Shown here piece after piece: positions 16,092-25,266 of a DNA stretch of 64,000 bases. Each line of letters starts with the position of its first letter. The first letter of the stretch is position 1. The DNA is taken from contig NZ_RCWH01000004.1 of the NCBI RefSeq assembly GCF_003668635.1, positions 310,001 through 374,000 of the forward strand. Direction: 5' to 3'. The translations under genes were made by a program, and so were the position numbers. The notes beneath the pieces are model-generated. The model did not search any database, was not told the origin of the DNA, and worked only from the letters and a program-made list of their open reading frames with translations. This DNA is from Planomicrobium sp. Y74 (GTDB taxonomy: Bacteria > Bacillota > Bacilli > Bacillales_A > Planococcaceae).

Positions 16092-17546
16092 ATGCAGAAG
16101 TTTTTAGTTCTTTTTAGTATCTTCGCTTTAGCAATTGGCCTGGCTTTTAATCCATATTCTTTTAACCAAAAGTCTTCAGCTTCAACAGAGGGGGCCATAA
16201 TCGATCCACGCCTTCAGCAAGTACTGGCAGACAGCCTGCTTCCTGTTGAAGTAATTATTACATTTGAAGATGTGGAACAGGCAGATTCAGCAAGTCTTCA
16301 GCTGCTGGAGGATATAGGAGTTTCAAATGGGGTAGTTTTTCAAAACCTTCCTTTTGTAGGTTCATTATTAACTGCCGACCAAGTTGAAAAAGTGGCAGCT
16401 TTGGAACAAGTTCAATCCATTTACTATAATGCCCCTTTGCAATATGATAACGAATCTTCTACTTCATTGACCGGTGTTGATCAGGTGCGTGAAGACGCGG
16501 ACTTCCAAGCTGCAAACGGCGGCTTGCCGATCACCGGAGAGAATATTGGCGTTGTAATCAATGACAGCGGTGTCGACGGCACACATAAAGATCATGAACT
16601 CGGAAAGAACCTGGTTCAAAACGTTATGGCAAATATCAATTTGAACAGCACAGTCGGTCTCCTTCCGATCGCTTACCTTGAGAACGTTCCTAATACTGAT
16701 TCCTCTTCTGGACACGGAACACATGTTACCGGAACAGTCGGCGGTACAGGCGCTATGTCAGGCGGTAAATATGAAGGAGTAGCACCGGGAGCCAACCTGA
16801 TCGGTTATGGATCTGGAGCTGGGATAGCTATTATGGACACAATTGGCGGCTTTGATTACGCACTTACTCATCAAACAGAATATAATATTCGCGTCATCAC
16901 AAATTCATGGGGTGACACGAGCGATTCCAATACTGATTTTGATCCAAACCACCCGATCAATATTGCGACCAAGAAACTCTATGAACGAGGCATCATTACT
17001 GTTTTCTCGGCCGGAAATTCTGGTCCTGGTGAATCGACCATTTCAGGAAATTATAAGAAAGCACCTTGGGTCGTTACAGTAGCAGCAGGCAATTCATCGA
17101 TGGATCTCGCTGATTTTTCTTCACGCGGCGTTAAAGATAAAGGTGGCACTGTAGTAATTGATGGTGAAACTTTCACATGGGCAGACCGTCCAACCGTTAC
17201 TGCTCCAGGAGTTGATATTGTTTCAACACGTGTGATTTCACCTTTATCAGCTTTAAGCGTTGAGAAGGATGCATCAGGTATTTCACCTGCCCACCTTCCG
17301 TACTATACGACTTTCAGCGGGACGTCAATGGCTGCTCCCCATGTAGCCGGCATCATCGCTTTGATTCTCGAAGTGGATCCGACTCTTTCCCCTGCTGAGG
17401 TAAAAGCACTATTGCAGCAGAGCGCTACACCAATGTCAGGCTATGAAACATGGGAAGCCGGCGCAGGGTATGTAAATGCATACGAAGCGATTACATTATT
17501 AAAAACAAAAACAGTAACAACTTCGAAAAAAAATGCCAATAACTAA
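16092..17546 (+). CDS. Secreted S8 family subtilisin-like protease (short form)
   Basis: I start this 484-residue protease at ATG 16092, after a strong AGGAGG. It has a signal peptide (FLVLFSIFALAIGLAF) and an I9-like propeptide up to about residue 140. The catalytic triad is D158 (VVINDSGVDGTH), H208 (GHGTHVTG) and S412 (GTSMAAPHVAG), with the oxyanion Asn in SAGNSGPGE. It stops soon after the catalytic domain and lacks the C-terminal extension and SLH domains of its tandem neighbour, so it should be released from the cell. The two probably arose by duplication. Confidence 0.93.
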   Translation: MQKFLVLFSIFALAIGLAFNPYSFNQKSSASTEGAIIDPRLQQVLADSLLPVEVIITFEDVEQADSASLQLLEDIGVSNGVVFQNLPFVGSLLTADQVEKVAALEQVQSIYYNAPLQYDNESSTSLTGVDQVREDADFQAANGGLPITGENIGVVINDSGVDGTHKDHELGKNLVQNVMANINLNSTVGLLPIAYLENVPNTDSSSGHGTHVTGTVGGTGAMSGGKYEGVAPGANLIGYGSGAGIAIMDTIGGFDYALTHQTEYNIRVITNSWGDTSDSNTDFDPNHPINIATKKLYERGIITVFSAGNSGPGESTISGNYKKAPWVVTVAAGNSSMDLADFSSRGVKDKGGTVVIDGETFTWADRPTVTAPGVDIVSTRVISPLSALSVEKDASGISPAHLPYYTTFSGTSMAAPHVAGIIALILEVDPTLSPAEVKALLQQSATPMSGYETWEAGAGYVNAYEAITLLKTKTVTTSKKNANN

Positions 17547-17553
17547 GTTTTCC

Positions 17554-17583
17554 CGCCCCTTTACCCAAAGGGGCGTTTTTTTA
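17554..17583 (+). terminator. Terminator after the first subtilase
   Basis: CGCCCCTTT, a four-base loop, then AAAGGGGCG and seven T. Confidence 0.93.
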
Positions 17584-17719
17584 TGCTACTCCTTTGGTAG
17601 TAAACCAGATAGTCCACAAGGGTGTAAAAAATAGACCCTTTGCTTAATAGGCAAAATATCGCTGACAGATGATAATTAACTAGAAGTTTTCAAACTATTT
17701 GGAAAAGGAGAATGAGTAA

Positions 17720-20176
17720 ATGAAAAGAATCCTGTTAATCGTCATGATGTTATTTCTTATCTTCCCGGCTTTCTCGTCCGTTAATGCAAACAACACAGTT
17801 TCTTCTACTGCAGCAGTGGTGGACGAAAAAGTCTGGTCGGTTCTCGGCAATGCCGAAGTTGCCCAGGTGATTGTTACCTTCCGGGGAGATGAGAAGCCCA
17901 CAGAAGCTCAGCTGTCACTGTTGGAAGGATTAGGAATCGAATCCGCCATAAGTATGCAGAGCCTTCCGATTGTGGGCGCTGTTGCAACAAAGCAACAAAT
18001 TGAACAACTTGCAAACAATGAACAAGTCCAATCCATTTACCTCAACGAAAAATTGGAATATTTCAATGCCGACGCCAACCTGATCACCGGCGTCGATAAA
18101 GCTCAGCAGGATGACTCATTCCGAAAACTGAACGGCGGATTGCCGGTTTCTGGTAATGGCATCGGCGTAGTAGTTAATGATAGCGGTGTCGATGGCACTC
18201 ATAAAGATCATGAACTTGGTAGAAATTTAGTACAGAATGTGCTGGGTTCTACAAACCTTCAAAGCATTACAGGTGTTCTTCCTGTTTCTTACACTGAAAA
18301 TGTACCGAACACTGACACTAACTCCGGTCACGGTACCCATGTCGCAGGAACAGTCGGCGGAACAGGAGCATTATCCGGCGGTAAATATGAAGGTGCTGCT
18401 CCAGGTGCAGACCTCATCGGATATGGTTCCGGCGGAGCACTGTTCGTCCTTGATGGAATCGGCGGTTTCGATTACGCGGTTACGCATCAGAACGAATATA
18501 ATATCCGCGTCATCACAAATTCATGGGGCTCTTCAGGAGACTTTGATCCGAACCACCCGATCAACCTTGCGAGTAAAAAAGCTTATGACCGCGGAATCGT
18601 TGTTTTATTCGCCGCAGGCAATGCTGGTCCAGGTGAAAACACACATAACCCTTATGCGAAAGCTCCATGGGTAATCTCAGTTGGGGCTGGTGAAAAAGAC
18701 GGTACTCTTGCTGACTTCTCCTCTCGCGGAACAGAAGGGGTAGGCGGAACTTTTGAACTTCAAGGCAAAACATGGACATGGGCAGATGAGCCTTCGATTG
18801 TAGCTCCTGGTGTTGATATCATTTCAACCAGAACCGTTTCACCACTTACCGCCTTGGCTGCTGATGCAGATGCCGCCACTATTGAACCCGCATATCTGCC
18901 TTACTACACAACTATGAGCGGAACTTCGATGGCGACGCCGCATGTGGCTGGAATCACTGCACTTCTGTTGGAAGCAGACCCACTTCTTTCACCTGATGAA
19001 GTAAAAACTGTTCTTCAGCAAACAGCAACAAACATGCCTGGCTATGAATCATGGGAAGTCGGAGCAGGTTATGTGAATGCTTATGCAGCTATCGATGCAG
19101 TATTCAATAGTAAAACATACGGTGAAACTTTAAACAGTGAAAAAGTTTTCAATGCAAATGTATCCGAAGAAACAACACAAGAGACATTTACTGTCGACTA
19201 CACTGTTTCTGTAAGTAACCAGCATGCATTTACTGTTGAAGAAGGTGTTTCTACAGTAAATGCAAAAGTGAATGCTGCCGGTCTTATTGGAGAGACAGGA
19301 AATCCGGTGAATTTGGTGCTGATTGCTCCAGACGGCACTGAATACAGCTCAGGAATCAGCCTTTTATTCGCGACGACTTATGATCGTACTGTAATTGTAA
19401 ATAATCCGCAGGCCGGCGAGTGGAAAGCTGAAGTGCGCGGCTTGCATGGTGATGCCCTTAATCCGATTGGTCTGGCAGTGCCGGAAACAGTCGAAGGGAA
19501 TATTTCATTCACCAAGGTAAACGGAATTACAGGATTAACTGATGTAGCAGGCCACCCGGCAGAACCGGCAATCGCAATGGGCGTTAAAAACCGCCTATTC
19601 GATTCCAATGCAAAAGGCCAGTTCAGACCTGATGATAAACTGACCCGAGCGGACCTGGCCACTTATTTGGTAATGGGCGCTGAAATCCGCCAAAGCCTTC
19701 CTGCATCACCAAGCTTTACCGATACGGATTCTTCCGTTACTCCTTACGCTGAAGCAGTTACAGCCAAAGGAGCGGCGTTCCGTGATTACAGCCAAGTATC
19801 TAACGGTGTCATGAAAACTAATGACAACGGAACATTCAATCCGAAAGGCAACGTAACAAAAGCCGAACTTGCCTACTCATTGGTGCAAAGCCTTGGATTG
19901 CAACAACAGGCCGAAGAATTCAGCGGTGACGTTACGGTTCAGTATAAAGATGAACGTGTCATCGTTAAAGACCAGGACAGTATTCCTGCGGAGCTAAAAC
20001 CGTACGTCCAGCTTGCCCTGGATTTGAATATTCTTAACGCCCAGTTCTCAGTCACTCAAGGAAAATATGATTTGGAACCTACCGTAGAAGCTGTCTTCAA
20101 TCCCGGCGAACAAGTTCTTCGTGGAGACTTTGCTGTAGCATTCAGCCGCCACTATGAAGTATTCTTCACCAATTAA
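17720..20176 (+). CDS. Cell-surface S8 subtilisin-like protease with SLH domains
   Basis: The 818-residue protein has a signal peptide (LLIVMMLFLIFPAFSS), an inhibitor-like propeptide and a subtilase domain with D154, H204 and S403 (GTSMATPHVAG). A beta-rich middle region follows, and from about residue 607 S-layer homology repeats (AMGVKNRLFDSNAKGQFRPD, LTRADLATYLV, FNPKGNVTKAELAYSL). SLH domains bind pyruvylated secondary wall polymers, so this copy should be wall-anchored. Its catalytic part is closely similar to the preceding protease; the anchor is the main difference. It has its own terminator and a 140-bp leader, so the two genes may be expressed separately. Confidence 0.93.
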   Translation: MKRILLIVMMLFLIFPAFSSVNANNTVSSTAAVVDEKVWSVLGNAEVAQVIVTFRGDEKPTEAQLSLLEGLGIESAISMQSLPIVGAVATKQQIEQLANNEQVQSIYLNEKLEYFNADANLITGVDKAQQDDSFRKLNGGLPVSGNGIGVVVNDSGVDGTHKDHELGRNLVQNVLGSTNLQSITGVLPVSYTENVPNTDTNSGHGTHVAGTVGGTGALSGGKYEGAAPGADLIGYGSGGALFVLDGIGGFDYAVTHQNEYNIRVITNSWGSSGDFDPNHPINLASKKAYDRGIVVLFAAGNAGPGENTHNPYAKAPWVISVGAGEKDGTLADFSSRGTEGVGGTFELQGKTWTWADEPSIVAPGVDIISTRTVSPLTALAADADAATIEPAYLPYYTTMSGTSMATPHVAGITALLLEADPLLSPDEVKTVLQQTATNMPGYESWEVGAGYVNAYAAIDAVFNSKTYGETLNSEKVFNANVSEETTQETFTVDYTVSVSNQHAFTVEEGVSTVNAKVNAAGLIGETGNPVNLVLIAPDGTEYSSGISLLFATTYDRTVIVNNPQAGEWKAEVRGLHGDALNPIGLAVPETVEGNISFTKVNGITGLTDVAGHPAEPAIAMGVKNRLFDSNAKGQFRPDDKLTRADLATYLVMGAEIRQSLPASPSFTDTDSSVTPYAEAVTAKGAAFRDYSQVSNGVMKTNDNGTFNPKGNVTKAELAYSLVQSLGLQQQAEEFSGDVTVQYKDERVIVKDQDSIPAELKPYVQLALDLNILNAQFSVTQGKYDLEPTVEAVFNPGEQVLRGDFAVAFSRHYEVFFTN

Positions 20177-20181
20177 CCGAA

Positions 20182-20226
20182 AAACCCGCAAACCTGCCAA
20201 AATTGGCTGGTTTGCGGGTTCTTTAT
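20182..20226 (+). terminator. Terminator after the SLH protease
   Basis: AACCCGCAAACC and GGTTTGCGGGTT form a long stem with inner TGCCA/TGGC pairing, followed by CTTTATTTT. Confidence 0.9.
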
Positions 20227-20238
20227 TTTCTATAAAAA

Positions 20239-20883
20239 TCATCTATCGAAGAGATTTCCTTTATTTCCGCCTAACTCCTTCTGTATCCCTCTCACTACCT
20301 GCTCCAAATAGGGCTTCCCGTGCGGCACAAAATCCGCCAATGCAACACTCCTCTTGGACGGTGTTTTCGCCGCGGCAAGTTCTCCTGCACTATCGATTCT
20401 TTCCTTGGCACCTATACATAAATCGGCAAAGTCCTGAAAATTGAATTTAAACATGCCTGCCACTTCTTCTTTCTGGAAGCGGTACGTTTCATCTAAATCC
20501 CGTACCGTTTTATACAGGTAGACATGGCATCGTTCATTGTCTTTGAAAGTTTGCAACGTGAGCTGATCTTTAATGATGCCGAGGGAAATCAGCTCTTCAA
20601 ACTTCACCTCAATGCCCAGTTCTTCTTCGATTTCCCTGACTCCGTCCATGATCGATTCGTGTGCAAGGATGTGCCCGGCTGCACTGATATCAAGCAGATC
20701 GGGGAAATCCTTTTTGTCGGGGCTTCGCAATTGCAGATGTATATAAGGGGTACCGTCCTCGATTTCCACGATCCAGCAATGGAAAGTCTCATGCCACAAG
20801 CCTTTTTTATGTATTTCTTCCCGCGTTGCAATCCCGATCGGCGTGCCGTCTTCCTCACAGGCCGTAATCATTTCCTCATCCAT
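20239..20883 (-). CDS. Nudix hydrolase
   Basis: The 214-residue enzyme carries a Nudix box, GHILAHESIMDGVREIEEEL, that provides the glutamates for divalent metal binding. An N-terminal half of the type seen in isopentenyl-diphosphate isomerase-like Nudix proteins (HKKGLWHETFHCWIVE) precedes it. Such proteins cleave nucleoside or other diphosphates; the true substrate is not predictable. One residue is missing between the box Glu and Arg compared with the textbook spacing, which I believe is normal for this subfamily. It lies 40 nt downstream of the NAT-like gene on the same strand and may be co-transcribed with it. Confidence 0.88.
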   Translation of the reverse strand: MDEEMITACEEDGTPIGIATREEIHKKGLWHETFHCWIVEIEDGTPYIHLQLRSPDKKDFPDLLDISAAGHILAHESIMDGVREIEEELGIEVKFEELISLGIIKDQLTLQTFKDNERCHVYLYKTVRDLDETYRFQKEEVAGMFKFNFQDFADLCIGAKERIDSAGELAAAKTPSKRSVALADFVPHGKPYLEQVVRGIQKELGGNKGNLFDR

Positions 20884-20922
20884 TCGTTTAAACCTCTTTT
20901 CTTTGCAGGAACAGAAAAGGCC

Positions 20923-21696
20923 TCAAGATGCAGAGGATTCTTCGAGACCCTTGAAGTATTCCAGCGATTCTTTTAACAGCGTTTTGTCATAACCGGTCTT
21001 TTCGTGAATTCTTTCCACCCATTCATCAATCGTTGCAAGTGGCGGATCTTCAACGAGTCCCTTGCTTGTGCTTAAAAAGCTTTTCCAATTACAGAATTCC
21101 CAGTGCGCAGTTTCATTCTCCCATGGTAAACGAACTTCCAACAATGGTTTCGGATACACATGGCTCTGTGAAAAATCCGCCGCAGCGAGGAATTCCTTCA
21201 TCGACACAGGAAGGGCTGAATAGACCTGTGTTGAAAACTTGCCGTTCGGCCGGTGATAAACCACTTTAAAGGTATCCTTTTCGGGAAGCACCTGCACTTC
21301 TGCGCCAGGAAAAAAACCTGCCTGTTTTTCATCCGTGTAAGCTACATCATCACCATCTACCAGAATCGGCTGCAGCCATTGGTCCCCCAGATCGCATAAG
21401 AACCTGCGCCCCTCGCGGTCGACAGCCATAACTGCAGCATGGTCATCACCTGTCCCAAGCTCGCTGCCGATCGGGTAAGCTTCAATCCCCGCTTCTTTAA
21501 ATGCATCCAATAACCAGATGGCCAAGTCAAAGCAATTTCCTGTGACGCCGAATTCCTTATGATGCTGTTTCATGGTTCCAACATCTCTTTGTTTCCGGTT
21601 TACCTGTTTCGAATAGAGCCACGCCTTCGTCAGCGTTTCCATCGGAAAATCATCGAATTTTCGCCATACCGTAAGTATCTCCTCTGATGCTTTCAT
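20923..21696 (-). CDS. Arylamine N-acetyltransferase/transglutaminase-like cysteine protein
   Basis: The 257-residue protein contains TGNCFDLAIWLLDAF, TGDDHAAVMAVD and FLCDLGDQW, which supply a Cys, a His and an Asp in the order of the catalytic triad of arylamine N-acetyltransferases and transglutaminase-like enzymes. The C-terminal half does not match a family that I can name. ATG 21696 is chosen because GGTGG lies 5 nt upstream; GTG 21705 is an alternative. It overlaps nothing and precedes the Nudix gene. Whether it acetylates amines is unproven. Confidence 0.6.
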   Translation of the reverse strand: MKASEEILTVWRKFDDFPMETLTKAWLYSKQVNRKQRDVGTMKQHHKEFGVTGNCFDLAIWLLDAFKEAGIEAYPIGSELGTGDDHAAVMAVDREGRRFLCDLGDQWLQPILVDGDDVAYTDEKQAGFFPGAEVQVLPEKDTFKVVYHRPNGKFSTQVYSALPVSMKEFLAAADFSQSHVYPKPLLEVRLPWENETAHWEFCNWKSFLSTSKGLVEDPPLATIDEWVERIHEKTGYDKTLLKESLEYFKGLEESSAS

Positions 21697-21710
21697 CTCT
21701 TCCACCCACC

Positions 21711-22262
21711 CTATTTAATTGTCTTCCTTTTTCGGTAAACTGCAAAAGCGATTATCCCGAATACAATAAAACCTGCCAGCGGCAAAATCCATCCGTTGCT
21801 GCTGAGCAGATCCACTTCCTCTGTCGGTTCCTGTCCTTCGCCCAACACCGCAAAATCTCCTTGCGCCTGGCTTAAAACAGCTGTCCGATCACAAATGATG
21901 GTCGTTAGCTCATTTGCTCCGTACATCTCGGATTTTACTGCATACACCAAATATTCCTGTCCGGCACTGAAATTAATGCCGCAATCTCCGTCACCTTGAC
22001 CAGTTTTTATTTTTATCTGTGAATGTGCGGGTCCTTTCCAGACCTGGGCAACTTGAAAGACAACAGACCGTGTCGCTGCTGAAAACAGTACCGGCTTTTC
22101 ATCGACCAGAATCGCCTTGCCGCTGAATACAGCATCAGAGCGCTTCAATTCTTCCGCCACGCCTGGTGGCTGCTCACATGAACAGGCACTAGCAGCAGCT
22201 GGCCAAGCCACAACCCCGGCAATCATTACAGCAATCACCGAAAACAACAGTATATTTTTCAC
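21711..22262 (-). CDS. TIMP/NTR-like secreted protein with C-terminal membrane anchor
   Basis: The 183-residue protein has a signal peptide ending in AAASA, immediately followed by CSCEQPP, the N-terminal Cys-x-Cys pattern of the TIMP/netrin-like (NTR) fold. Two further cysteines (DCGINF, IICDR) could complete disulfides. A C-terminal helix (WILPLAGFIVFGIIAFAVY) with a basic tail (RKRKTIK) anchors it in the membrane. The start is GTG 22262, after GGAGAGGG. Bacterial members have no established role; metalloprotease inhibition is known only for animal TIMPs. Confidence 0.78.
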   Translation of the reverse strand: MKNILLFSVIAVMIAGVVAWPAAASACSCEQPPGVAEELKRSDAVFSGKAILVDEKPVLFSAATRSVVFQVAQVWKGPAHSQIKIKTGQGDGDCGINFSAGQEYLVYAVKSEMYGANELTTIICDRTAVLSQAQGDFAVLGEGQEPTEEVDLLSSNGWILPLAGFIVFGIIAFAVYRKRKTIK

Positions 22263-22386
22263 AGCCGAACACCCTCTCCTGCAAATTGCAACATCTTTAT
22301 TCTATTAGTAGCAATTCCTTCGAAAAGGTTTCACCAAAAAGCTGCCACAATGAGATTGAGAGCGGCAGCTGCTGTGCTTCAGCTAT

Positions 22387-22890
22387 TCACTTATTATCCA
22401 TGGCTCTGCCTTCTCCAGTTTCCACTAACTGCTTCAGCCCCTCAAACATCTTGTCCCATCCTGCCTCCGACTCTTCACTGTACTCTTTCATTGCGCTTTT
22501 GATGTCTTCAGGTCCCCAACTCTCTTCATGAGGCACTGTAATCTCCTGTTTAAAGGTCATTTCGCAAGCTTTTCCAACTGGCGAAACCCATACGATGATC
22601 TGATCTTGTAAATTATTGAATTGAGGCATTTCAAAAGTAAATTCCAGCCGGTGAGGCGAATCGATTTCCAAATACTCTCCCGTCGCTCGGTACTCCTCTC
22701 CTTCCCGCCGGTCAATAATCTCCCATTTTCCTCCCGCACGCAGATCATTTTTCGCAACCACATTCGTAGCCTCCGTCGTGAACAGCCATTTTTTCATCAG
22801 TTCCGGTTTGGTCCAGGCTTTAAATACGTCATTTGAATTCGCATTGATCCTCCGTGCCATCGTCAGCACAATTGTCGCTGTCTTTTTCAT
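22387..22890 (-). CDS. SRPBCC (AHSA1-like) domain protein
   Basis: A 167-residue single-domain protein of the START-like SRPBCC/AHSA1 group. It shows the usual opening INANSNDVFKAWTKPELMKKWL, the GGKWEIIDRREGEEY strand pair and the C-terminal helix SEAGWDKMFEGLKQLVE. The fold binds hydrophobic ligands, and bacterial members are mostly uncharacterised. It has its own upstream region and no visible functional link to its neighbours. Confidence 0.85.
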   Translation of the reverse strand: MKKTATIVLTMARRINANSNDVFKAWTKPELMKKWLFTTEATNVVAKNDLRAGGKWEIIDRREGEEYRATGEYLEIDSPHRLEFTFEMPQFNNLQDQIIVWVSPVGKACEMTFKQEITVPHEESWGPEDIKSAMKEYSEESEAGWDKMFEGLKQLVETGEGRAMDNK

Positions 22891-22970
22891 TTTTACGCTC
22901 CTTTCTATATTAATTAACGGAATGTTCTTTTAATTTATTTTAGCATACTTCCCTTTTACTTTTCGGATAT

Positions 22971-23008
22971 AAAAAAGCTGGCGCCGCGATATTTCGCGGC
23001 GCCAGCTT
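22971..23008 (-). terminator. Terminator of the flagellar operon
   Basis: On the minus strand AAGCTGGCGCCGCG pairs with CGCGGCGCCAGCTT and is followed by six T, about 20 nt after the PilZ gene. It closes the operon that begins at flgB, nearly 22 kb upstream. Confidence 0.93.
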
Positions 23009-23023
23009 CCTCTGCAATAATGC

Positions 23024-23374
23024 TCAATCTGCGTATGAACCTTTTCTTTGACGGATCTGATAATAATTAAGATGTTTGAATAATTGCGATGATGTTTCCT
23101 GATCGATTGTAAAACCTACTCCGTATTCGACTCTGTCATTTCTCGTCGACTTTCTTACAATGGTGCCTTCAAGCAGAAATGCCTGTTCCAGTATCTCAAA
23201 ACTGCATTCCAGCCGTTCGCCCATCGGAATATTGACCGGCGATGTAAATCTCATACCGTTTACGCTGATATTGTCCACCACTATAGACATCGGAGCTTCC
23301 CCGAGGCGGGTGATTTTGCCATTGACCGATTCATGAAAAATTACACGGAAAAACTCGCGGCGATTTTCGCTCAT
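23024..23374 (-). CDS. PilZ domain protein, predicted c-di-GMP receptor
   Basis: The 116-residue protein is a stand-alone PilZ domain. Both ligand motifs are intact: R6-x-x-x-R10 in RREFFR and N35-x-S-x-x-G40 in DNISVNG. Such domains bind a c-di-GMP dimer. It lacks the N-terminal YcgR domain of B. subtilis YpfA/DgrA, so it is not a direct equivalent. It is the last gene of the flagellar operon, 90 nt after yaaR, with a good GGGGAG site. That position suggests a role in adjusting the motor or its assembly when c-di-GMP rises, but the partner is unknown. Confidence 0.88.
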   Translation of the reverse strand: MSENRREFFRVIFHESVNGKITRLGEAPMSIVVDNISVNGMRFTSPVNIPMGERLECSFEILEQAFLLEGTIVRKSTRNDRVEYGVGFTIDQETSSQLFKHLNYYQIRQRKGSYAD

Positions 23375-23463
23375 TTCTTTCTCCCCTCAATCTTCTCTCT
23401 TTTTGAACAATGCAAAAGCAGGAAATTAAGCGGGAAAACCCTTTTTAACTTCGGACAGAGCTT

Positions 23464-23901
23464 TTACATGTATAAATTAATCAGCAAGCCTTTGATTTCT
23501 CCGATTGACTGGAGCGCATCCAAGCCTTCCTTTTCATTATTTAACACTTCGTCCTGAAGTTCAATCAATTTTTTGTCAATGACTTCCACTATTTGATGAT
23601 TTTTCATGCCACCACCAGGAGAAAAGCTTTGTTTATCAGTTAATTGTATACCAAAACTTAGGGCTTCTCTCATAAATTCTTTCACAAGATTTTTATAATC
23701 CCGTAAGTTTTCAAAGGTGCGCTGCTCTCCCAGCTTTTCTCCCTGGGCGTCGACGCGGCTCATCAATTGATGCAATGCATCCAGCTGCAATTTCGATTGC
23801 GACTTTTTCATGACGTTGGCAAAAGAGTCGATTGACTTGTTTTCTACTGTATTTTTCTGAAATCGGTCGCCCGGAATTTTCGTTTGGCTTTCAATGCGCA
23901 T
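23464..23901 (-). CDS. yaaR: YaaR family protein (DUF327)
   Basis: The 145-residue helical protein matches the YaaR/DUF327 family (LREALSFG-type helix, LIELQDEVLNNEKEGLDALQ, and a final GEIKGLLINLYM). Function is unknown. In B. subtilis yaaR lies far from the flagellar operon; here it lies between the SwrB-like and PilZ genes and reads in the same direction, so it is probably co-transcribed. ATG 23901 is preferred; GTG 23910 is in frame upstream. Confidence 0.8.
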   Translation of the reverse strand: MRIESQTKIPGDRFQKNTVENKSIDSFANVMKKSQSKLQLDALHQLMSRVDAQGEKLGEQRTFENLRDYKNLVKEFMREALSFGIQLTDKQSFSPGGGMKNHQIVEVIDKKLIELQDEVLNNEKEGLDALQSIGEIKGLLINLYM

Positions 23902-23916
23902 AGCAGTCACCCCATC

Positions 23917-24420
23917 TTACTTCTGATAGCTTTGTTTCTTTTTATACATATTTATAATCAATTCGATTTCACCGCGCTCTGCCGCAACTACTTTGGCAAT
24001 TTGCGCCGGTGAAAATCCTTGTTTATGCAACTGTTCAACTTTTTCATTTTCAGGCAGTTCGGGATCGATTTCCGGTTCTGCCGACTTGGCCGTTTTCTTT
24101 TGTTTTACCGTTTTGGTTTTGGGTGCAACCGGCAGCTTGTCCGCTGATTCAACACCGATTCCATTGCCGCTTTTCAGTTCCAGTTCGCGTATCCGTTTTT
24201 CCATATGGCTTTCTTTTTGGGCAATATGCTCCACTAATCGGTTATAGAGTTCATCATTTTCCTTCTCCAGATTCGCTACAAACTCTTCCATGCTGGAATT
24301 GACGGCTTCCTTGTCTTCGAGCATGATTTTGCGCTGTTTCTGGAATTGATTTAATGCGATAAACGATCGTATATTCACGGCTATCGCCAATAAAATAAGT
24401 AAAATCAGCAGCCATTCCAT
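23917..24420 (-). CDS. swrB: SwrB-like protein (DUF6115)
   Basis: The 167-residue protein has a single N-terminal membrane helix (WLLILLILLAIAVNI), a coiled coil (to about residue 95), a Lys-rich linker and a C-terminal helix-turn-helix-like segment (LHKQGFSPAQIAKVVAAERG). This is the layout of B. subtilis SwrB, which promotes FliP activity and completion of the basal body, and whose gene also follows sigD. The start at ATG 24420 follows AGGTGA. Sequence identity to SwrB is low outside the architecture, so the symbol is given by position and form. Confidence 0.72.
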   Translation of the reverse strand: MEWLLILLILLAIAVNIRSFIALNQFQKQRKIMLEDKEAVNSSMEEFVANLEKENDELYNRLVEHIAQKESHMEKRIRELELKSGNGIGVESADKLPVAPKTKTVKQKKTAKSAEPEIDPELPENEKVEQLHKQGFSPAQIAKVVAAERGEIELIINMYKKKQSYQK

Positions 24421-24453
24421 GGCCATCACCTGTCTTTCCGCAACTTGCACAAC

Positions 24454-25245
24454 TTAATAATATTCATGGACCGAAAGCGTCGCCGAATGCAGCCGCAAAA
24501 TTGCTTTTGAATGCAATTGGGAGACGCGGGAAACACTGACGCCCAGAACTTCTGCGATCTCCGTCAGTTTCAAGTCTTCGAAATAACACAGCGAAACGAC
24601 GATCTTTTCCTTTTCAGGCAAGCGCCCGATCGCTGCAGTGAGCGCTTCCTTGATAGTCCGTTCATAAAGACGGCGTTCAGGAGACCCTGCTTCACCGTTA
24701 CCGATCATACTATATTTACCTACCTGATTATTATCATCCCCAGGATTTTCATCCATCGAAATCATGGTTGATAACGCCGCTTCCGACACAGTTTTATTGA
24801 GCTCTGCTTTCGTGATGCCAAGGTATTTACTGACTTCTGCATCTGTGACGGAATGGTTGTTTTCCTGTTCAAGAACCGCATAAGCCTTTTCGATTTTCTT
24901 CACCTTTTCCCGGACAGAACGCGGCAGCCAATCATTATGGCGCAAGCCATCGATGATCGCGCCTTTGATTCTCCATGCTGCATAGGTTTCGAACTTCAGG
25001 TCCCGCTCCAGGTTGAATTTATCAAATGCGTCCAGAAGCCCTTCAAAAGCCAGACTGCGTATATCATCTTTGTCCACTATTTTCGGCAGGCTTATCATGA
25101 AACGCTGGGTCACATAATCGACCAGCGGCATATAGCGTTCGACCAGGTAATTTCCGGCTTCCGGATCACGTCCTTGCTGCCAGCCTTCCCAGTGTTCCAG
25201 TTCCTCTTTTGATAATTTATCATTCAACAAGCGTTTCACCACCAT
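24454..25245 (-). CDS. fliA: RNA polymerase sigma-28 factor (SigD/FliA)
   Basis: The 263-residue sigma factor has region 2 (YMPLVDYVTQRF, then KFETYAAWRIKGAIIDGLR), region 3 and region 4 (LTEIAEVLGVSVSRVSQLHSKAI). It directs RNA polymerase to TAAA-N15-GCCGATAC promoters, three of which I see in this window (before hag, flaG and yvyF). Its inhibitor FlgM is encoded at 49.7 kb. It follows flhG directly: the cheBAWCD block that separates these genes in B. subtilis is absent. Confidence 0.95.
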   Translation of the reverse strand: MVVKRLLNDKLSKEELEHWEGWQQGRDPEAGNYLVERYMPLVDYVTQRFMISLPKIVDKDDIRSLAFEGLLDAFDKFNLERDLKFETYAAWRIKGAIIDGLRHNDWLPRSVREKVKKIEKAYAVLEQENNHSVTDAEVSKYLGITKAELNKTVSEAALSTMISMDENPGDDNNQVGKYSMIGNGEAGSPERRLYERTIKEALTAAIGRLPEKEKIVVSLCYFEDLKLTEIAEVLGVSVSRVSQLHSKAILRLHSATLSVHEYY

Positions 25246-25266
25246 TCATTTGATACCGGGGCACGT

